From contig ONSH01000004.1 of assembly GCA_900320435.1 (NCBI GenBank), positions 1-37,179 of the forward strand: a DNA stretch of 37,179 nt, written 5' to 3'. The notes under the pieces were generated by a model. That model was not told where the DNA came from. It ran no database searches and saw nothing but the letters and a program-made list of their open reading frames with translations. A program made the translations under genes and the position numbers. Origin of the DNA: an uncultured Prevotellaceae bacterium (GTDB taxonomy: Bacteria > Bacteroidota > Bacteroidia > Bacteroidales > Bacteroidaceae). Positions 16,419-24,533 of this stretch are shown here, piece by piece (within the stretch, counting starts at the first letter, position 1; each line of letters opens with the position of its first letter).

Positions 16419-19321
16419 AGACTCACTTTTTCGCCTTTGTGAACATAGATGCCGGGCTTCGTGGGACGCTCAGTGTACTTGCGACCGTTCAAATCGTACC
16501 ACGCGGCATCATCAGATGCCTCATTTTTCATTTTTAATTTTTCATTTTTAATTTCCACAGCGGTCGGATCGTCTTCGCCGAGGTTCATCACGATGTTGCG
16601 GGCCGGCTGGTTTCCGTCGAGCACCACGTGGAAGTAGGCACGGAACGATTTGATGTTCTTGTTGGCCGAGGGCCAGTAGAGCTTGTTCTGCGTGCCGAGG
16701 TAGAGGTTGCTGGCATCGCCGCCATCAAGATTTACGGGGCTGTAGTTGCCGCGGAAGGCCACGTTGTGGTCATAGCTGACTACCTTGCGTTCTGCGGGGT
16801 CTTCATTGCTGACGGTGACGCCGGTGAACACAGGACTCACGATGTCGTAGTCAGTCGGATGATCGTCGTAGTCTGCAGCCTTATCCCACTTCACCAGATA
16901 GGGCACGCCGGCCTCTATCTTGTTGGCGTCCACGAAGTAGAGCGTGAGCGTGCCGGTAGAGGCGTCGTAGCCGGTGCCGCTGCTCTCGCTGTTGGCGAGC
17001 GCCTTCACCGTGGCGCCTTCGAGCGGCGTGCCGTCGAACTCATGACCCCCTTCGGCCTCCTCGTCGCCGAGGTCGAAAGGCAGCGTGAGGGTGTTCCAGT
17101 CGCCGTCCTTGTAGAGTGTGCGGCCCTGAAGTGCTACGGCGATGGCCTTGCCGCCGTTGTCGGCGATGGCCGTGTTGTTATTGCCATTGTCCCTCAGCCG
17201 CAGGACCGGCTGCATCGTCTTGCCGGCGATGTAGGATATCTGTTCGTCGTTCAGCGTGCCTTGATAGACTTTAGTGCCGTCGGTGTAATAGAGTGGAGAT
17301 TTAATCTTGACTGTGCCATAGTAACTGCTGGCCATTACCGTGCCACCGGCAAGGGTGGTGGTGCCGCCAAAGGTGTAGATGCCATAGCCGTTTTCACCGC
17401 CCGTGGCTGTCACGTTACCGCCATTGATGGTGATGCCGTTGTAAGTGGCGTAGATGCCATGGCCGCTATCACCGCCAGTGGCTGTCACGTTACCGCCGTT
17501 GATAGTGAAGTTGCTGGCATCAATGCCATGGTAGTTTTCACCGCCAGTGGCTGTCACGTTACCGCCGTTGATAGTGAAGTTGCTGGCATCAATACCATGA
17601 CCATTTTCACCGCCAATGGCTGTCACGTTCCCGCCGTTGATAGTGATGATGCCGCAGTCGATGCCTGTATGTTTTTTACCGCCAGTGGCTGTCACACTAC
17701 CGCCGTTGATGATTAAATCGTGGTCGCCAGTGCCGATGCCATAGTTGCTTTCGCTGAAGGCAACGAGCTGCCCTGTGCCTTCGCTTTGGCCATATATATA
17801 TAGATAGTAGGATTGGACAGTATTTTCTGTGCTGCTGTTAGCGGTAAGCCTTGCGCCGTCCGCTAAGATAAGGTGGGTGAAGCCATTATGGAAATGCAAA
17901 TGGTCGAGGTTGACCTCACCTTCCACAACGTACCAGTTGGTGGCTTGATCAGTGCCGTACTCGGTTTGCGATTCGTTGATGAGTATGGCCGTCACCTGCT
18001 GTTCCGCGCCGTAGGCGTCGATGTAGGAGACTTCACGCGACGCCGCCCACTGCGCATAGAGGGGGACGGTGGCGTTGTTCTCGGAGGTGAAGTTTCTGTA
18101 ATACGCAGTAGTGTTGTACCACTCGCCGCTGCCGTCAGCCGCCGCGTTCCATCCGACAAAGGTGTAGCCCTCTCGGGAGAAGGCGTTGGCGCTGAGCTGC
18201 TGATATTGACCGTAGATAAAGTCCTGATCGTCCATCGTGCCCGTGCCGCCGTTGGCCTCATAGTGGACTTTGTAGGTGTTGATGGCCCACTGCGCATAGA
18301 GGGTGACGGTGGCGCCGTCGGTCGCCGTGACGTTCGGCGTCTGCTGTCCGTCGGCGTAGCCGGTACCGCTGCCGTCAGCCGCCGTGTTCCATCCGGTGAA
18401 GTGGTAGCATGTGGGGGCTGTGAAGCTGTTGGCGCTGAGTGCCTGCCCGGCGTCGTCGTAGGTGAAGTCCTGATCCGCCATCTCACCGCTGCCGCCGTTG
18501 GCCTCATAGCTGACGCTGTAGTGGTGCGCCGTCCATGCGGCATTGAAGCTGATGGCCTTGCGTGTGACAGCGTCGCCGCGAACGATATTCATGGGCAGCA
18601 CGGCCGCTGTGGGGTTGGGATGCAGGGCGTCGGTATAGGTCACGGCGCCGATGTCGTAGCCGGTGCGTGTGGGCGCTACAATATTGAAGGTGTTGGTCGT
18701 CATGCTGTACGTTGCGGGGTTGGGGTTCGTGAGGCCCTCCACCTCGTTGAAGCTGATGGCATAGGGACGCGGCGCATCGGCATAGGTGATGGTGAGTTGC
18801 ACAAAATAATGCGTGCCGGTGAAACTGGCGGCAAAAGCGCGGCGGTTGCCGGCGGCATTCTGCAAGTCCATATCTACATCGAGGTCAATAGGCACGACGC
18901 CACCGGTGAACGGCGGTGCGCTGGCGGAAATCGCTTGGGAGTCAAAATTGGCCATCTTGATGTGCGTGATGTAGTAGTGACCGCTGGTCACAATGAGACT
19001 GGGGTTATAGTCTCCTTTGAGTATTATGCCGGTGAGGTTGTCATACACAGCGGTTGTCAACTGCGACTCGTTCATCTTGAGCTGCAGGTGTATATCGTCG
19101 TCGAGCTCCACGGTAAAACCCGTGGTGTGCTGGTAGTCATACACCGTCGCCGTCTTCACCCCGGTTTTGTAGCCGAAGCTGGCGCCGGAGCGCGTGAAGG
19201 CGTAAGTCATGATGTTGCCGATTGAACTCTCCTGGTGGAAGGTGTACGTCACGGTTCTCTCCGCAGCCCATGCCGTCGCTGCGCACAGAACGACGACGAG
19301 CGTCAGGAAAAACTTTTTCAT
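16415..19321 (-). CDS. Secreted InlB-repeat surface protein with Gly/Asn repeats and T9SS-like tail, 968 aa
   Basis: Probably an exported cell-surface protein of unknown binding role. A signal peptide covers residues 1-19 (MKKFFLTLVVVLCAATAWA). Two Listeria-Bacteroides (InlB B-type) repeats lie at about 267-346 and 350-427, each YEANGG...GWN.AADGSG...LYAQW. A stretch of five ~25-residue repeats (INGGNVTATGGENGHGI type) lies at about 537-665 and resembles a right-handed beta-helix. From about 741 a WNTLTLPFD...FRAYF domain follows that also occurs in two other proteins here. The C-terminus is WYDLNGRKY...KPGIYVHKGEK, a T9SS-like sorting tail. A heptad DNA array encodes the Lys/Glu-rich linker just before the tail. 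The gene is convergent with trhA; the upstream gap to the next gene is 121 bases and no clear promoter was seen. Confidence 0.87.
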   Translation of the reverse strand: MKKFFLTLVVVLCAATAWAAERTVTYTFHQESSIGNIMTYAFTRSGASFGYKTGVKTATVYDYQHTTGFTVELDDDIHLQLKMNESQLTTAVYDNLTGIILKGDYNPSLIVTSGHYYITHIKMANFDSQAISASAPPFTGGVVPIDLDVDMDLQNAAGNRRAFAASFTGTHYFVQLTITYADAPRPYAISFNEVEGLTNPNPATYSMTTNTFNIVAPTRTGYDIGAVTYTDALHPNPTAAVLPMNIVRGDAVTRKAISFNAAWTAHHYSVSYEANGGSGEMADQDFTYDDAGQALSANSFTAPTCYHFTGWNTAADGSGTGYADGQQTPNVTATDGATVTLYAQWAINTYKVHYEANGGTGTMDDQDFIYGQYQQLSANAFSREGYTFVGWNAAADGSGEWYNTTAYYRNFTSENNATVPLYAQWAASREVSYIDAYGAEQQVTAILINESQTEYGTDQATNWYVVEGEVNLDHLHFHNGFTHLILADGARLTANSSTENTVQSYYLYIYGQSEGTGQLVAFSESNYGIGTGDHDLIINGGSVTATGGKKHTGIDCGIITINGGNVTAIGGENGHGIDASNFTINGGNVTATGGENYHGIDASNFTINGGNVTATGGDSGHGIYATYNGITINGGNVTATGGENGYGIYTFGGTTTLAGGTVMASSYYGTVKIKSPLYYTDGTKVYQGTLNDEQISYIAGKTMQPVLRLRDNGNNNTAIADNGGKAIAVALQGRTLYKDGDWNTLTLPFDLGDEEAEGGHEFDGTPLEGATVKALANSESSGTGYDASTGTLTLYFVDANKIEAGVPYLVKWDKAADYDDHPTDYDIVSPVFTGVTVSNEDPAERKVVSYDHNVAFRGNYSPVNLDGGDASNLYLGTQNKLYWPSANKNIKSFRAYFHVVLDGNQPARNIVMNLGEDDPTAVEIKNEKLKMKNEASDDAAWYDLNGRKYTERPTKPGIYVHKGEKVSL
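16521..16555. repeat. In-frame heptanucleotide array (TCATTTT/TAATTTT units)
   Basis: Five 7-base units alternating TCATTTT and TAATTTT types. It lies inside the 968-aa gene and encodes a linker (IKNEKLKMKNEA) between the FRAYF domain and the YDLNGR tail. Because the period is 7, three units return to the same codon phase. Confidence 0.85.
17342..17713 (-). repeat. Tandem ~72-75-bp coding repeats in the 968-aa gene
   Basis: Five related units of 24-25 codons, each encoding a Gly/Asn-rich block of the INGGNVTATGG type followed by a short GHGIDAS-like turn. Two central units are nearly identical in DNA, including the ASNFTINGGNVTATGG segment, so recent duplication or unequal crossing-over is likely. 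Confidence 0.85.
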
Positions 19322-19377
19322 AGGGGTTTTTGATGTTTTTCGATGAATAAGGTATGTTCAAATATCACAATCCGGTT

Positions 19378-19447
19378 TCAGCCTTCTTACATCAGCCCTC
19401 AGACATCTTACATCAGACATCTTACTTCAGCCCTCAGCCTTCTTACT
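19378..19447. repeat. Ten-unit heptanucleotide array, TCAGCCC/TCTTACA-type, ending on a stop codon
   Basis: Ten consecutive 7-base units drawn from two families, TCAG-type (TCAGCCC, TCAGCCT, TCAGACA) and TCTTAC-type (TCTTACA, TCTTACT). The last unit (19441-19447) holds the minus-strand stop codon of the 307-aa gene at 19443-19445. The array fills most of the gap to the 968-aa gene. Confidence 0.88.
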
Positions 19448-20366
19448 TCTTTTTCGCTTTCTTCATGTAGCGGCGATAGGCGTCCACCATCTCCTGGCGG
19501 CGTTCCGGAGTGACGCTGATCAGGATCGTGTTGTGGTCTTCCTGAGGCTCTACCTTCCCGACTTTTTCCGTGAACTTGAAACTGCCGTACACCCCGCCTT
19601 TCACATCGTCATAGACTTTACCGTCTTCACCGTAGAACAGGAGAGGCTGGGACGGGCCCTCTGTGTCATCCAAACCGCCCAACCATCTCAAAAGAAAAGG
19701 CTGCTCGATATTCCAGTCTTTCATGGAAATCGCGATATATTTCTTGCCGTCTATGGTGATCTCCGGAAGTTTGTCGCCGAACATTTTTTTGTATTCAGCC
19801 ATTACTAGTTCGAACAGATAGGCGGTCATCATATCCATATACTCGATACCGGGTATGTTGTTTTTGCTAACCCGCTGACGCATATCCATCATGTAGTTTA
19901 ACGACTTCCACGGTTCATGTAAGGGCATGGTCAAGAGTATACCAAACGTCTCGATGCTCAACATCGCAAACACGTTGAACGCCCTGCCGTTTCTATCCGC
20001 GCGCAGCAGTTCATCGACGTAGAACAGGCCCTTTTTCGGATCCTTTTTGACGGCAGGCTGACTCACCAGCACGGTGACGGTTTCGGCGAGTACAGAATCG
20101 GGCAGTTCCTGGTTGTGGTCAACCGCACAGCGGTAGATGCGATCATAGTATCTAACGGCTCGCGACGCATTATGGAATCCGCTGCTCTTGTCGATCAGGA
20201 TGCGGCCCACTTCCAGTTGAGCCTTCCAGTCATCCTGATGCTCGTCGGCGTAATTCGACAATCGCAGATATCGCTCAGACGAAGTCTCTTCCTCTGCCGT
20301 CTGGGCGTTCACCACGCCTGCGGCGCAGCACAAGAGGGCTGCGAGGATCGTCAATGTCTTTTTCAT
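19443..20366 (-). CDS. Secreted protein of unknown function, paralogue of the 315-aa protein at 23047, 307 aa
   Basis: Not a named family that I recognise. The signal peptide is MKKTLTILAALLCCAAGVVNA, seen as residues 1-21. The mature part is helical in its first half, with TPR-like spacing (for example YADEHQDDWKAQLEVGRIL). It then has the motif DGKKYIAISMKDWNIEQPFL near residues 205-225. The same motif (DGKKYF...YWNMERPLVGW) occurs at the equivalent place in the protein encoded at 23047-23994, so the two are paralogues. The C-terminus is Lys-rich and lacks a YDLxGR tail. It begins 19 bases after the C10 protease stop and is probably co-transcribed with it. Confidence 0.8.
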   Translation of the reverse strand: MKKTLTILAALLCCAAGVVNAQTAEEETSSERYLRLSNYADEHQDDWKAQLEVGRILIDKSSGFHNASRAVRYYDRIYRCAVDHNQELPDSVLAETVTVLVSQPAVKKDPKKGLFYVDELLRADRNGRAFNVFAMLSIETFGILLTMPLHEPWKSLNYMMDMRQRVSKNNIPGIEYMDMMTAYLFELVMAEYKKMFGDKLPEITIDGKKYIAISMKDWNIEQPFLLRWLGGLDDTEGPSQPLLFYGEDGKVYDDVKGGVYGSFKFTEKVGKVEPQEDHNTILISVTPERRQEMVDAYRRYMKKAKKK

Positions 20367-20385
20367 CGTGGTTTATTCGTTTGTT

Positions 20386-22851
20386 TTACGGTATGAGATA
20401 CTTCTTACCCTCACGGATATAGACACCCTTCTTGTTGGGCTTGCCGGAGAGCCTGCGGCCGGAGAGGTCGTACCAAACATCATCACCTGAATCTTGTCCA
20501 ATGGGGGCGAGGGAACCGAAGGCTATCTTGAATCTTGAATCCTGAACTTCTTCTATGCCTTCGGGGGCGACGGTGAAGGGCACGGTGTCGAAAACAAAGT
20601 AGTTTCGCGGGTCGTTGCTCCGGAAGTCTCTGGCAATCTGCACTTCTGACATATACTCGCCCGCCGTCAGCGGCTCGGGCAGGAACAGGAAGGCGTCGGA
20701 CTTCTCTCCGGCGGCCACCTCAAAGGGGCAGTATATCCTGGGCAGGCCGGTAATCGTCACGGGCTCCCAATTGCCCGAGGTGTTCTTGTGGAAGAGGTTG
20801 GTCACCAGGAAGGCGTTGTAGTTCATAGGCGTGCCGTTGTCCACACCGACGCGGAGGAGATATACGGGTTGGTCATACTCGTCTTTCACCTCCTGATACT
20901 CTGCTCCGGTGCATAAGAACTCCAGCTCGCCGAAGCTGAGACACTTGTGGCCGATATAACCCTGTGCCTGACGGATGTCGTCCAGTGAAAGACCCGCCTC
21001 GTCGTCGCCGCCATTTGTCAGCAGGACCACGTAGTCGCCGGCCTGAGGCACGAAGACATTGAAGTTAACGTCCGCCGTGCCGCCGGCCTCAATCATGAGG
21101 CCTGTAGCGGAGACGGATGTGTGGGCTTGCAGTATGCCGTCCTTCAGAGGATAAGCGACGCACTCAACTTGGCCGATATAGTCATCGCTGCCGGCATTGC
21201 TGACCGTGGCGGTGAGCCTGTCGGTGAGGGCGCGCTGATGCGGTCCCTCCACCTTGATGTCCTCATCGCCGGCAGAGAGCAGCGGCAGCGGGTGAACGGT
21301 CAGTTGCGTCAGCCCCCCCGTCGCGCTGATGTCCACCTCGATGTAGTTGTTGGGACCGAAAACGGGTTCCCACGGAGCACCGATGACATTCAGCCTGCTG
21401 ACGAACACATATTGGTGCCGTCCGGGAGTGAGACCGCTGAAGAAGTAGGGAGCGTTCTCATTGGTGATCGTAAAGTTTAAAGTGCCTTCCGAGCCGCCCG
21501 ACACGAACGATGCGGTGGAGAATCCCGGTATTTCGATATCATCCCCCCATACGAGTTTGGTGGGGTCGGGCGTACCGTCCTCCTTACGCTCCGCGATGCC
21601 GAAGGAGAAGGTGCCGGACTTGTAGGACTGGTTGATCATCGTGAAACGGTGCCAGGTGGCGCCGTCCGTTGTATCCCACGTCCGTGCGAAGAGGTGGCGG
21701 TAGAACGGCTGTGAAGGATTCCGGCGCGGCTGGAATCCGATGAGGGCACTCTGGTCTCTGTTGTAGCCGTCGGTGGTGGAGCTGGCGCCCGAACCCGAGC
21801 CGTTGGCATTGAGCAGGCTTATCTTGTAGAAGCCGTCGCTGTTGCCGCCCCAGCCCCAGTTCACGTGGTAGTAGCCTTCGCCGCTCTCCACCTCGTAGCC
21901 GTCGATGACGAAAGCGTGGCCGCCGCCGGTGGAATATGCCGTATAGGTCAGGGGGCGGCCGCTTTGCAACTCGCCGTAGATGAGCTCGTCCCATCCGCTG
22001 ACGGTGTAGCCGGTTGCTTTGGCGGCATAAAGCTCGGGATCGTAGCCGAAGCGGTTGACCAGGATGTCAATGTCATAGAAATAGCCATCGGAGGCCTGGG
22101 GCGAATAGCTCATCTGCACCGACTGTCCGCAGTAGCGCATCAGCTCGGCTACGGCGCTCTTCTGTGCATCAGTGGTGACGGTCGAAGTGTAGTTGTCCAC
22201 CATGTTGTCCCAGTCGAATTGCGTCACGGGGAGAGCCGGAATCTGGGTGCCGTTGGCCATCGTGTAGGCCGGCAGCGTGCCGCTGGTGGGATCCTGCGGC
22301 CAACGGTGGTAGCGCATCACCTGCGCCAGCGCCGTAGCCATGCAGCCGGTGATACTCACCTGTCCTGAGACTACGGGGCAGTAGATGTTGTAGGGGAAGT
22401 TCTGCTCCCACTTGCTCGTCAGCATGGGGTCAATTCTGTCGTGGACCGCCACGCGTGCGGGACGTGCATCAAGGCTGCTGAGGCGGGCAATGCTCTCTGC
22501 CGTCGTCTCGAGCCACCACTGCAGGCCGTCGGGAGCGTCGGTCTCGCTGTAGCTGCCCTCGGCGGCATAGCCCAGCACGAGGTTGTCGCCCACGCAGTCG
22601 TCGCCGCTCACCACGACGAAGCCCCGTGAGGCGTCGGCGTTGAACACGTAGTAGGCCGGAGCGTCGGCGGAGGGAGCCACGCGTCCGCCGCGCTGGGGCG
22701 TCTGGGCCTTGTCGGTCAGTGTGGCGCCCTGCGCCTGAAGGAACCTGGCCGCAGCCTCACGGGCCGCAGCGGGAGAAACGACCTCCGCCATCGCCGCCGT
22801 CGCAAAGCAAAGGAGGACGACGAGCGTCAAAAAGGACTTCTTCATAGCCAT
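20386..22851 (-). CDS. Secreted C10 family (streptopain-like) cysteine protease with T9SS-like tail, 821 aa
   Basis: An exported papain-fold protease of MEROPS family C10, like streptococcal SpeB and Prevotella interpain. The order is a signal peptide (to about residue 22), an inhibitory propeptide (about 23-140, with YYVFNADASRGFVVVSGDD), then the catalytic domain with Cys170 in SITGCMATALAQV and His312 in GGGHAFVIDGY, followed by HVNWGWGG with its Asn/Trp. Then come about 430 residues of beta-rich domains and a VWYDLSGRR...KGVYIREGKK tail. A second ATG two codons in would match the MKK start of its neighbours; both are possible. A short heptad array encodes the linker before the tail. The propeptide suggests activation outside the cell. 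Confidence 0.92.
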   Translation of the reverse strand: MAMKKSFLTLVVLLCFATAAMAEVVSPAAAREAAARFLQAQGATLTDKAQTPQRGGRVAPSADAPAYYVFNADASRGFVVVSGDDCVGDNLVLGYAAEGSYSETDAPDGLQWWLETTAESIARLSSLDARPARVAVHDRIDPMLTSKWEQNFPYNIYCPVVSGQVSITGCMATALAQVMRYHRWPQDPTSGTLPAYTMANGTQIPALPVTQFDWDNMVDNYTSTVTTDAQKSAVAELMRYCGQSVQMSYSPQASDGYFYDIDILVNRFGYDPELYAAKATGYTVSGWDELIYGELQSGRPLTYTAYSTGGGHAFVIDGYEVESGEGYYHVNWGWGGNSDGFYKISLLNANGSGSGASSTTDGYNRDQSALIGFQPRRNPSQPFYRHLFARTWDTTDGATWHRFTMINQSYKSGTFSFGIAERKEDGTPDPTKLVWGDDIEIPGFSTASFVSGGSEGTLNFTITNENAPYFFSGLTPGRHQYVFVSRLNVIGAPWEPVFGPNNYIEVDISATGGLTQLTVHPLPLLSAGDEDIKVEGPHQRALTDRLTATVSNAGSDDYIGQVECVAYPLKDGILQAHTSVSATGLMIEAGGTADVNFNVFVPQAGDYVVLLTNGGDDEAGLSLDDIRQAQGYIGHKCLSFGELEFLCTGAEYQEVKDEYDQPVYLLRVGVDNGTPMNYNAFLVTNLFHKNTSGNWEPVTITGLPRIYCPFEVAAGEKSDAFLFLPEPLTAGEYMSEVQIARDFRSNDPRNYFVFDTVPFTVAPEGIEEVQDSRFKIAFGSLAPIGQDSGDDVWYDLSGRRLSGKPNKKGVYIREGKKYLIP
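20521..20545. repeat. Short in-frame heptanucleotide array, TTGAATC-type
   Basis: Two perfect TTGAATC units flanked by partial ones (GGCTATC and CTGAACT). It lies inside the C10 protease gene and encodes QDSRFKIA shortly before the YDLSGRR tail. Weakest of the nine arrays but in the same kind of position as the one at 16521. Confidence 0.6.
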
Positions 22852-22910
22852 TGATATTCTTAAAGGTAGGTTAAAAATGTGTTTTTTCGTTCAACTTAAC
22901 AATCCGACCG

Positions 22911-22918
22911 CAAAATTA
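22911..22918 (-). promoter_or_regulatory. -7 element TAATTTTG for the C10 protease operon
   Basis: The minus strand reads TAATTTTG. A TTG lies 23 bases upstream (22942-22944) as a partial -33 element. The leader to the ATG would be about 56 bases. Divergent from the promoter at 22989-23021. Confidence 0.6.
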
Positions 22919-22988
22919 TGAGATTTTTAGCATATTATAAACAAGGACGGCACATTTTTTTGTTATTTGTGCATTTTTTTGTCGTGAA

Positions 22989-23021
22989 TTTGACGCGAAA
23001 ACTTTAAAATGTGTAACTTTG
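22989..23021 (+). promoter_or_regulatory. Complete -33/-7 promoter (TTTG, 21 bases, TAACTTTG)
   Basis: TTTG at 22989-22992 and TAACTTTG at 23014-23021 are separated by 21 bases, the best full match to the Bacteroidetes promoter in the window. It lies 25 bases before the ATG of the 315-aa gene. Confidence 0.8.
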
Positions 23022-23046
23022 CGTCACGGAATTACTGAAAAATGCT

Positions 23047-23994
23047 ATGAAAAAGACCTTGATGATTCTTGCAGCCGTCCTTTGCTGCGCAACAGCCACT
23101 ATGGCACAGATGACCCAGGAACAGGCCTTGAAAGAGGCAGAAGAAAAGGCCAGGCTGGCCGACAAGCACCCGGAGAACGGCAAGATGAATCTCCGGGCCG
23201 CATGGGCGTACTTTAACAGTGAATTGGGCGAGCAAATGGATTTGGATCGTGCGTTGAGCTATGCCGTGCGTGCGCTTAAAATTGCGCAGGAGCACCCCGC
23301 CCCCCAGGACACGCTGAAGGGGCTCAGCTGCCTCGCCATCGGAATGATGTATTATCAGAAGCAGAGCTACGAGAATGCCTTTGACTATCTGGACATGGCC
23401 ATGGACGGCTTTCAGGAGGAACTGGGACGTTACGACCCCGTGACCATCGGCACCAAACTGATGTACGGCTTTTCTATGATGGGGCCGAACCCCAGGCGTG
23501 CCTACATGAGGGTTTCAGAGGCCTTCATGGACAATGCGCTCGCCCCGAAGGACAAACGCATTAAGAACATCGATTTGGCCAACATCGTGCTGGAGATGGC
23601 TCTGGAGAGAAACCTTGTCGAGCAAACCCAATACTTCCGCTATGCCTTGCCGCAGTTTTTCAAGGATGGCAAGAAGTACTTCATCGTGCAGACCCCATAC
23701 TGGAACATGGAGCGTCCGCTGGTAGGCTGGCATGCGGCGAGAGAACTGGCTACCGAGGAGGAAAAGGCCCAATTGAAAGACGAGGTCATCATCTGCGACG
23801 AACAGGATAACTTTTCGGTCCTGACAAAAGAAGACCAAGATGACCGCATGATGTACTTCAACTTCCTCCACAAACTGAAGAATCCATGCTTTTTGGAGTA
23901 CGAGGACAACGATGCCCGCATCTTCTTCTTCAATCCGAAAGCCCACAGCGAGCTCCTCGCCAAATTCCGTGCCTTCAAGGCCACGTTAAAGTAA
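23047..23994 (+). CDS. Secreted TPR-like protein of unknown function, paralogue of the 307-aa protein, 315 aa
   Basis: An exported protein with a signal peptide (MKKTLMILAAVLCCATATMA) nearly the same as that of the 307-aa paralogue. The first half is helical and TPR-like, for example LKEAEEKARLADKHPENGK and LSCLAIGMMYYQKQSYENAFDYLD. The second half has the paralogue motif DGKKYFIVQTPYWNMERPL (near residue 215), which ends at a Trp. No enzyme motif was found. It is divergent from the C10 protease, with a strong promoter, and is followed 46 bases later by a lipoprotein gene. The shared family on both sides of the protease suggests a role linked to it, for example protection, activation or substrate handling, but that is inference. 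Confidence 0.82.
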   Translation: MKKTLMILAAVLCCATATMAQMTQEQALKEAEEKARLADKHPENGKMNLRAAWAYFNSELGEQMDLDRALSYAVRALKIAQEHPAPQDTLKGLSCLAIGMMYYQKQSYENAFDYLDMAMDGFQEELGRYDPVTIGTKLMYGFSMMGPNPRRAYMRVSEAFMDNALAPKDKRIKNIDLANIVLEMALERNLVEQTQYFRYALPQFFKDGKKYFIVQTPYWNMERPLVGWHAARELATEEEKAQLKDEVIICDEQDNFSVLTKEDQDDRMMYFNFLHKLKNPCFLEYEDNDARIFFFNPKAHSELLAKFRAFKATLK

Positions 23995-24009
23995 GAGGAA
24001 TCAGGTTTT

Positions 24010-24037
24010 TCATAATTTATAATTCATCAGTTATAAG
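24010..24037. repeat. Heptanucleotide array, TCATAAT/TTATAAT-type, four units
   Basis: Four consecutive 7-base units (TCATAAT, TTATAAT and two variants ending in G). It fills most of the 46-base gap between the 315-aa gene and the lipoprotein gene and ends 3 bases before the lipoprotein ATG. Confidence 0.75.
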
Positions 24038-24040
24038 AGA

Positions 24041-24448
24041 ATGAAGAAATTTAGATTGTTTGCCGTGCTGTGCGTTGCATTGCTGGCTGTTGTCGGGTGT
24101 AAGAAGGACGATCTCGCTACCGAGAAAATAAACGGGCTCTACTTTTATGTGAAGTATACGGGGCACTGTTCTGCTTTTAGCGTCACCAGGCAGGCGACCA
24201 TGATCATCACCAACAAAGAAGGCAGGGAGGAAAGATACCAGATTGGAGATAAGGAGGTAACGGTCGGGCCCGTTCATGTCGGCTTTGAGGCCAGACTGCA
24301 CATCATCAATCCTGAGGGCGGAATGTACAGTGGCCGTATTGAGGTCTCCCGCAACTCGGACTCGAAATTCAAAGACTGTGTCAGCTTCAGCAGCAGTGAG
24401 CCCGAGGGCATGATTTCCTACACGATTCAGAGTGACACGGGCCTGTAG
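24041..24448 (+). CDS. Small lipoprotein of unknown function, 135 aa
   Basis: A type II signal peptide ends in the lipobox VVGC (Cys20), followed by KKDD, so the protein is lipidated and probably sits in the outer or inner membrane. The mature part is about 115 residues, beta-rich, with no motif I recognise (for example GLYFYVKYTGHC and SGRIEVSRNSDSKF). It lies 46 bases after the 315-aa gene and is probably in the same transcript. Small lipoproteins near C10 proteases in Bacteroides can be Spi-like protease inhibitors; the size and place would fit, but I see no sequence proof. A hairpin terminator follows. Confidence 0.78.
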   Translation: MKKFRLFAVLCVALLAVVGCKKDDLATEKINGLYFYVKYTGHCSAFSVTRQATMIITNKEGREERYQIGDKEVTVGPVHVGFEARLHIINPEGGMYSGRIEVSRNSDSKFKDCVSFSSSEPEGMISYTIQSDTGL

Positions 24449-24461
24449 TGCAGGAATAACT

Positions 24462-24501
24462 GAAAAAGCCACCGGCGCTTTCGCGCCAGCGGCCTAATTT
24501 T
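24462..24501 (+). terminator. Hairpin terminator, copy 2 of the identical 34-nt sequence
   Basis: Bases 24462-24495 repeat 16344-16377 exactly, including the A run, both stem arms and the TTTC loop. The T run after this copy is broken (TAATTTT). It ends the transcript from the lipoprotein gene. Confidence 0.8.
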
Positions 24502-24518
24502 CACTTTTAATTTTTCAT
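24498..24518. repeat. Heptanucleotide array, TTTTCAC/TTTTAAT-type, three units
   Basis: Three 7-base units (TTTTCAC, TTTTAAT, TTTTCAT) directly after the second hairpin copy, in the same relative place as the array at 16384 after the first copy. Confidence 0.7.
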
Positions 24519-24533
24519 TCACATTAAGGCTGA

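Noticed and set aside
17342..17713. Regular repeats suggesting a CRISPR array
   Set aside because: The units are translated in frame as Gly/Asn-rich protein repeats, have no unique spacers, and no cas gene is nearby.
17873..19225. A 450-codon plus-strand frame inside the 968-aa gene
   Set aside because: It is a shadow of the InlB-repeat region; its apparent internal repeats simply mirror the real protein repeats.
19443..20366. The 307-aa protein as a Spi-type C10 protease inhibitor
   Set aside because: It is more than twice the size of known inhibitors and has helical, TPR-like sequence; only the gene position supports the idea.
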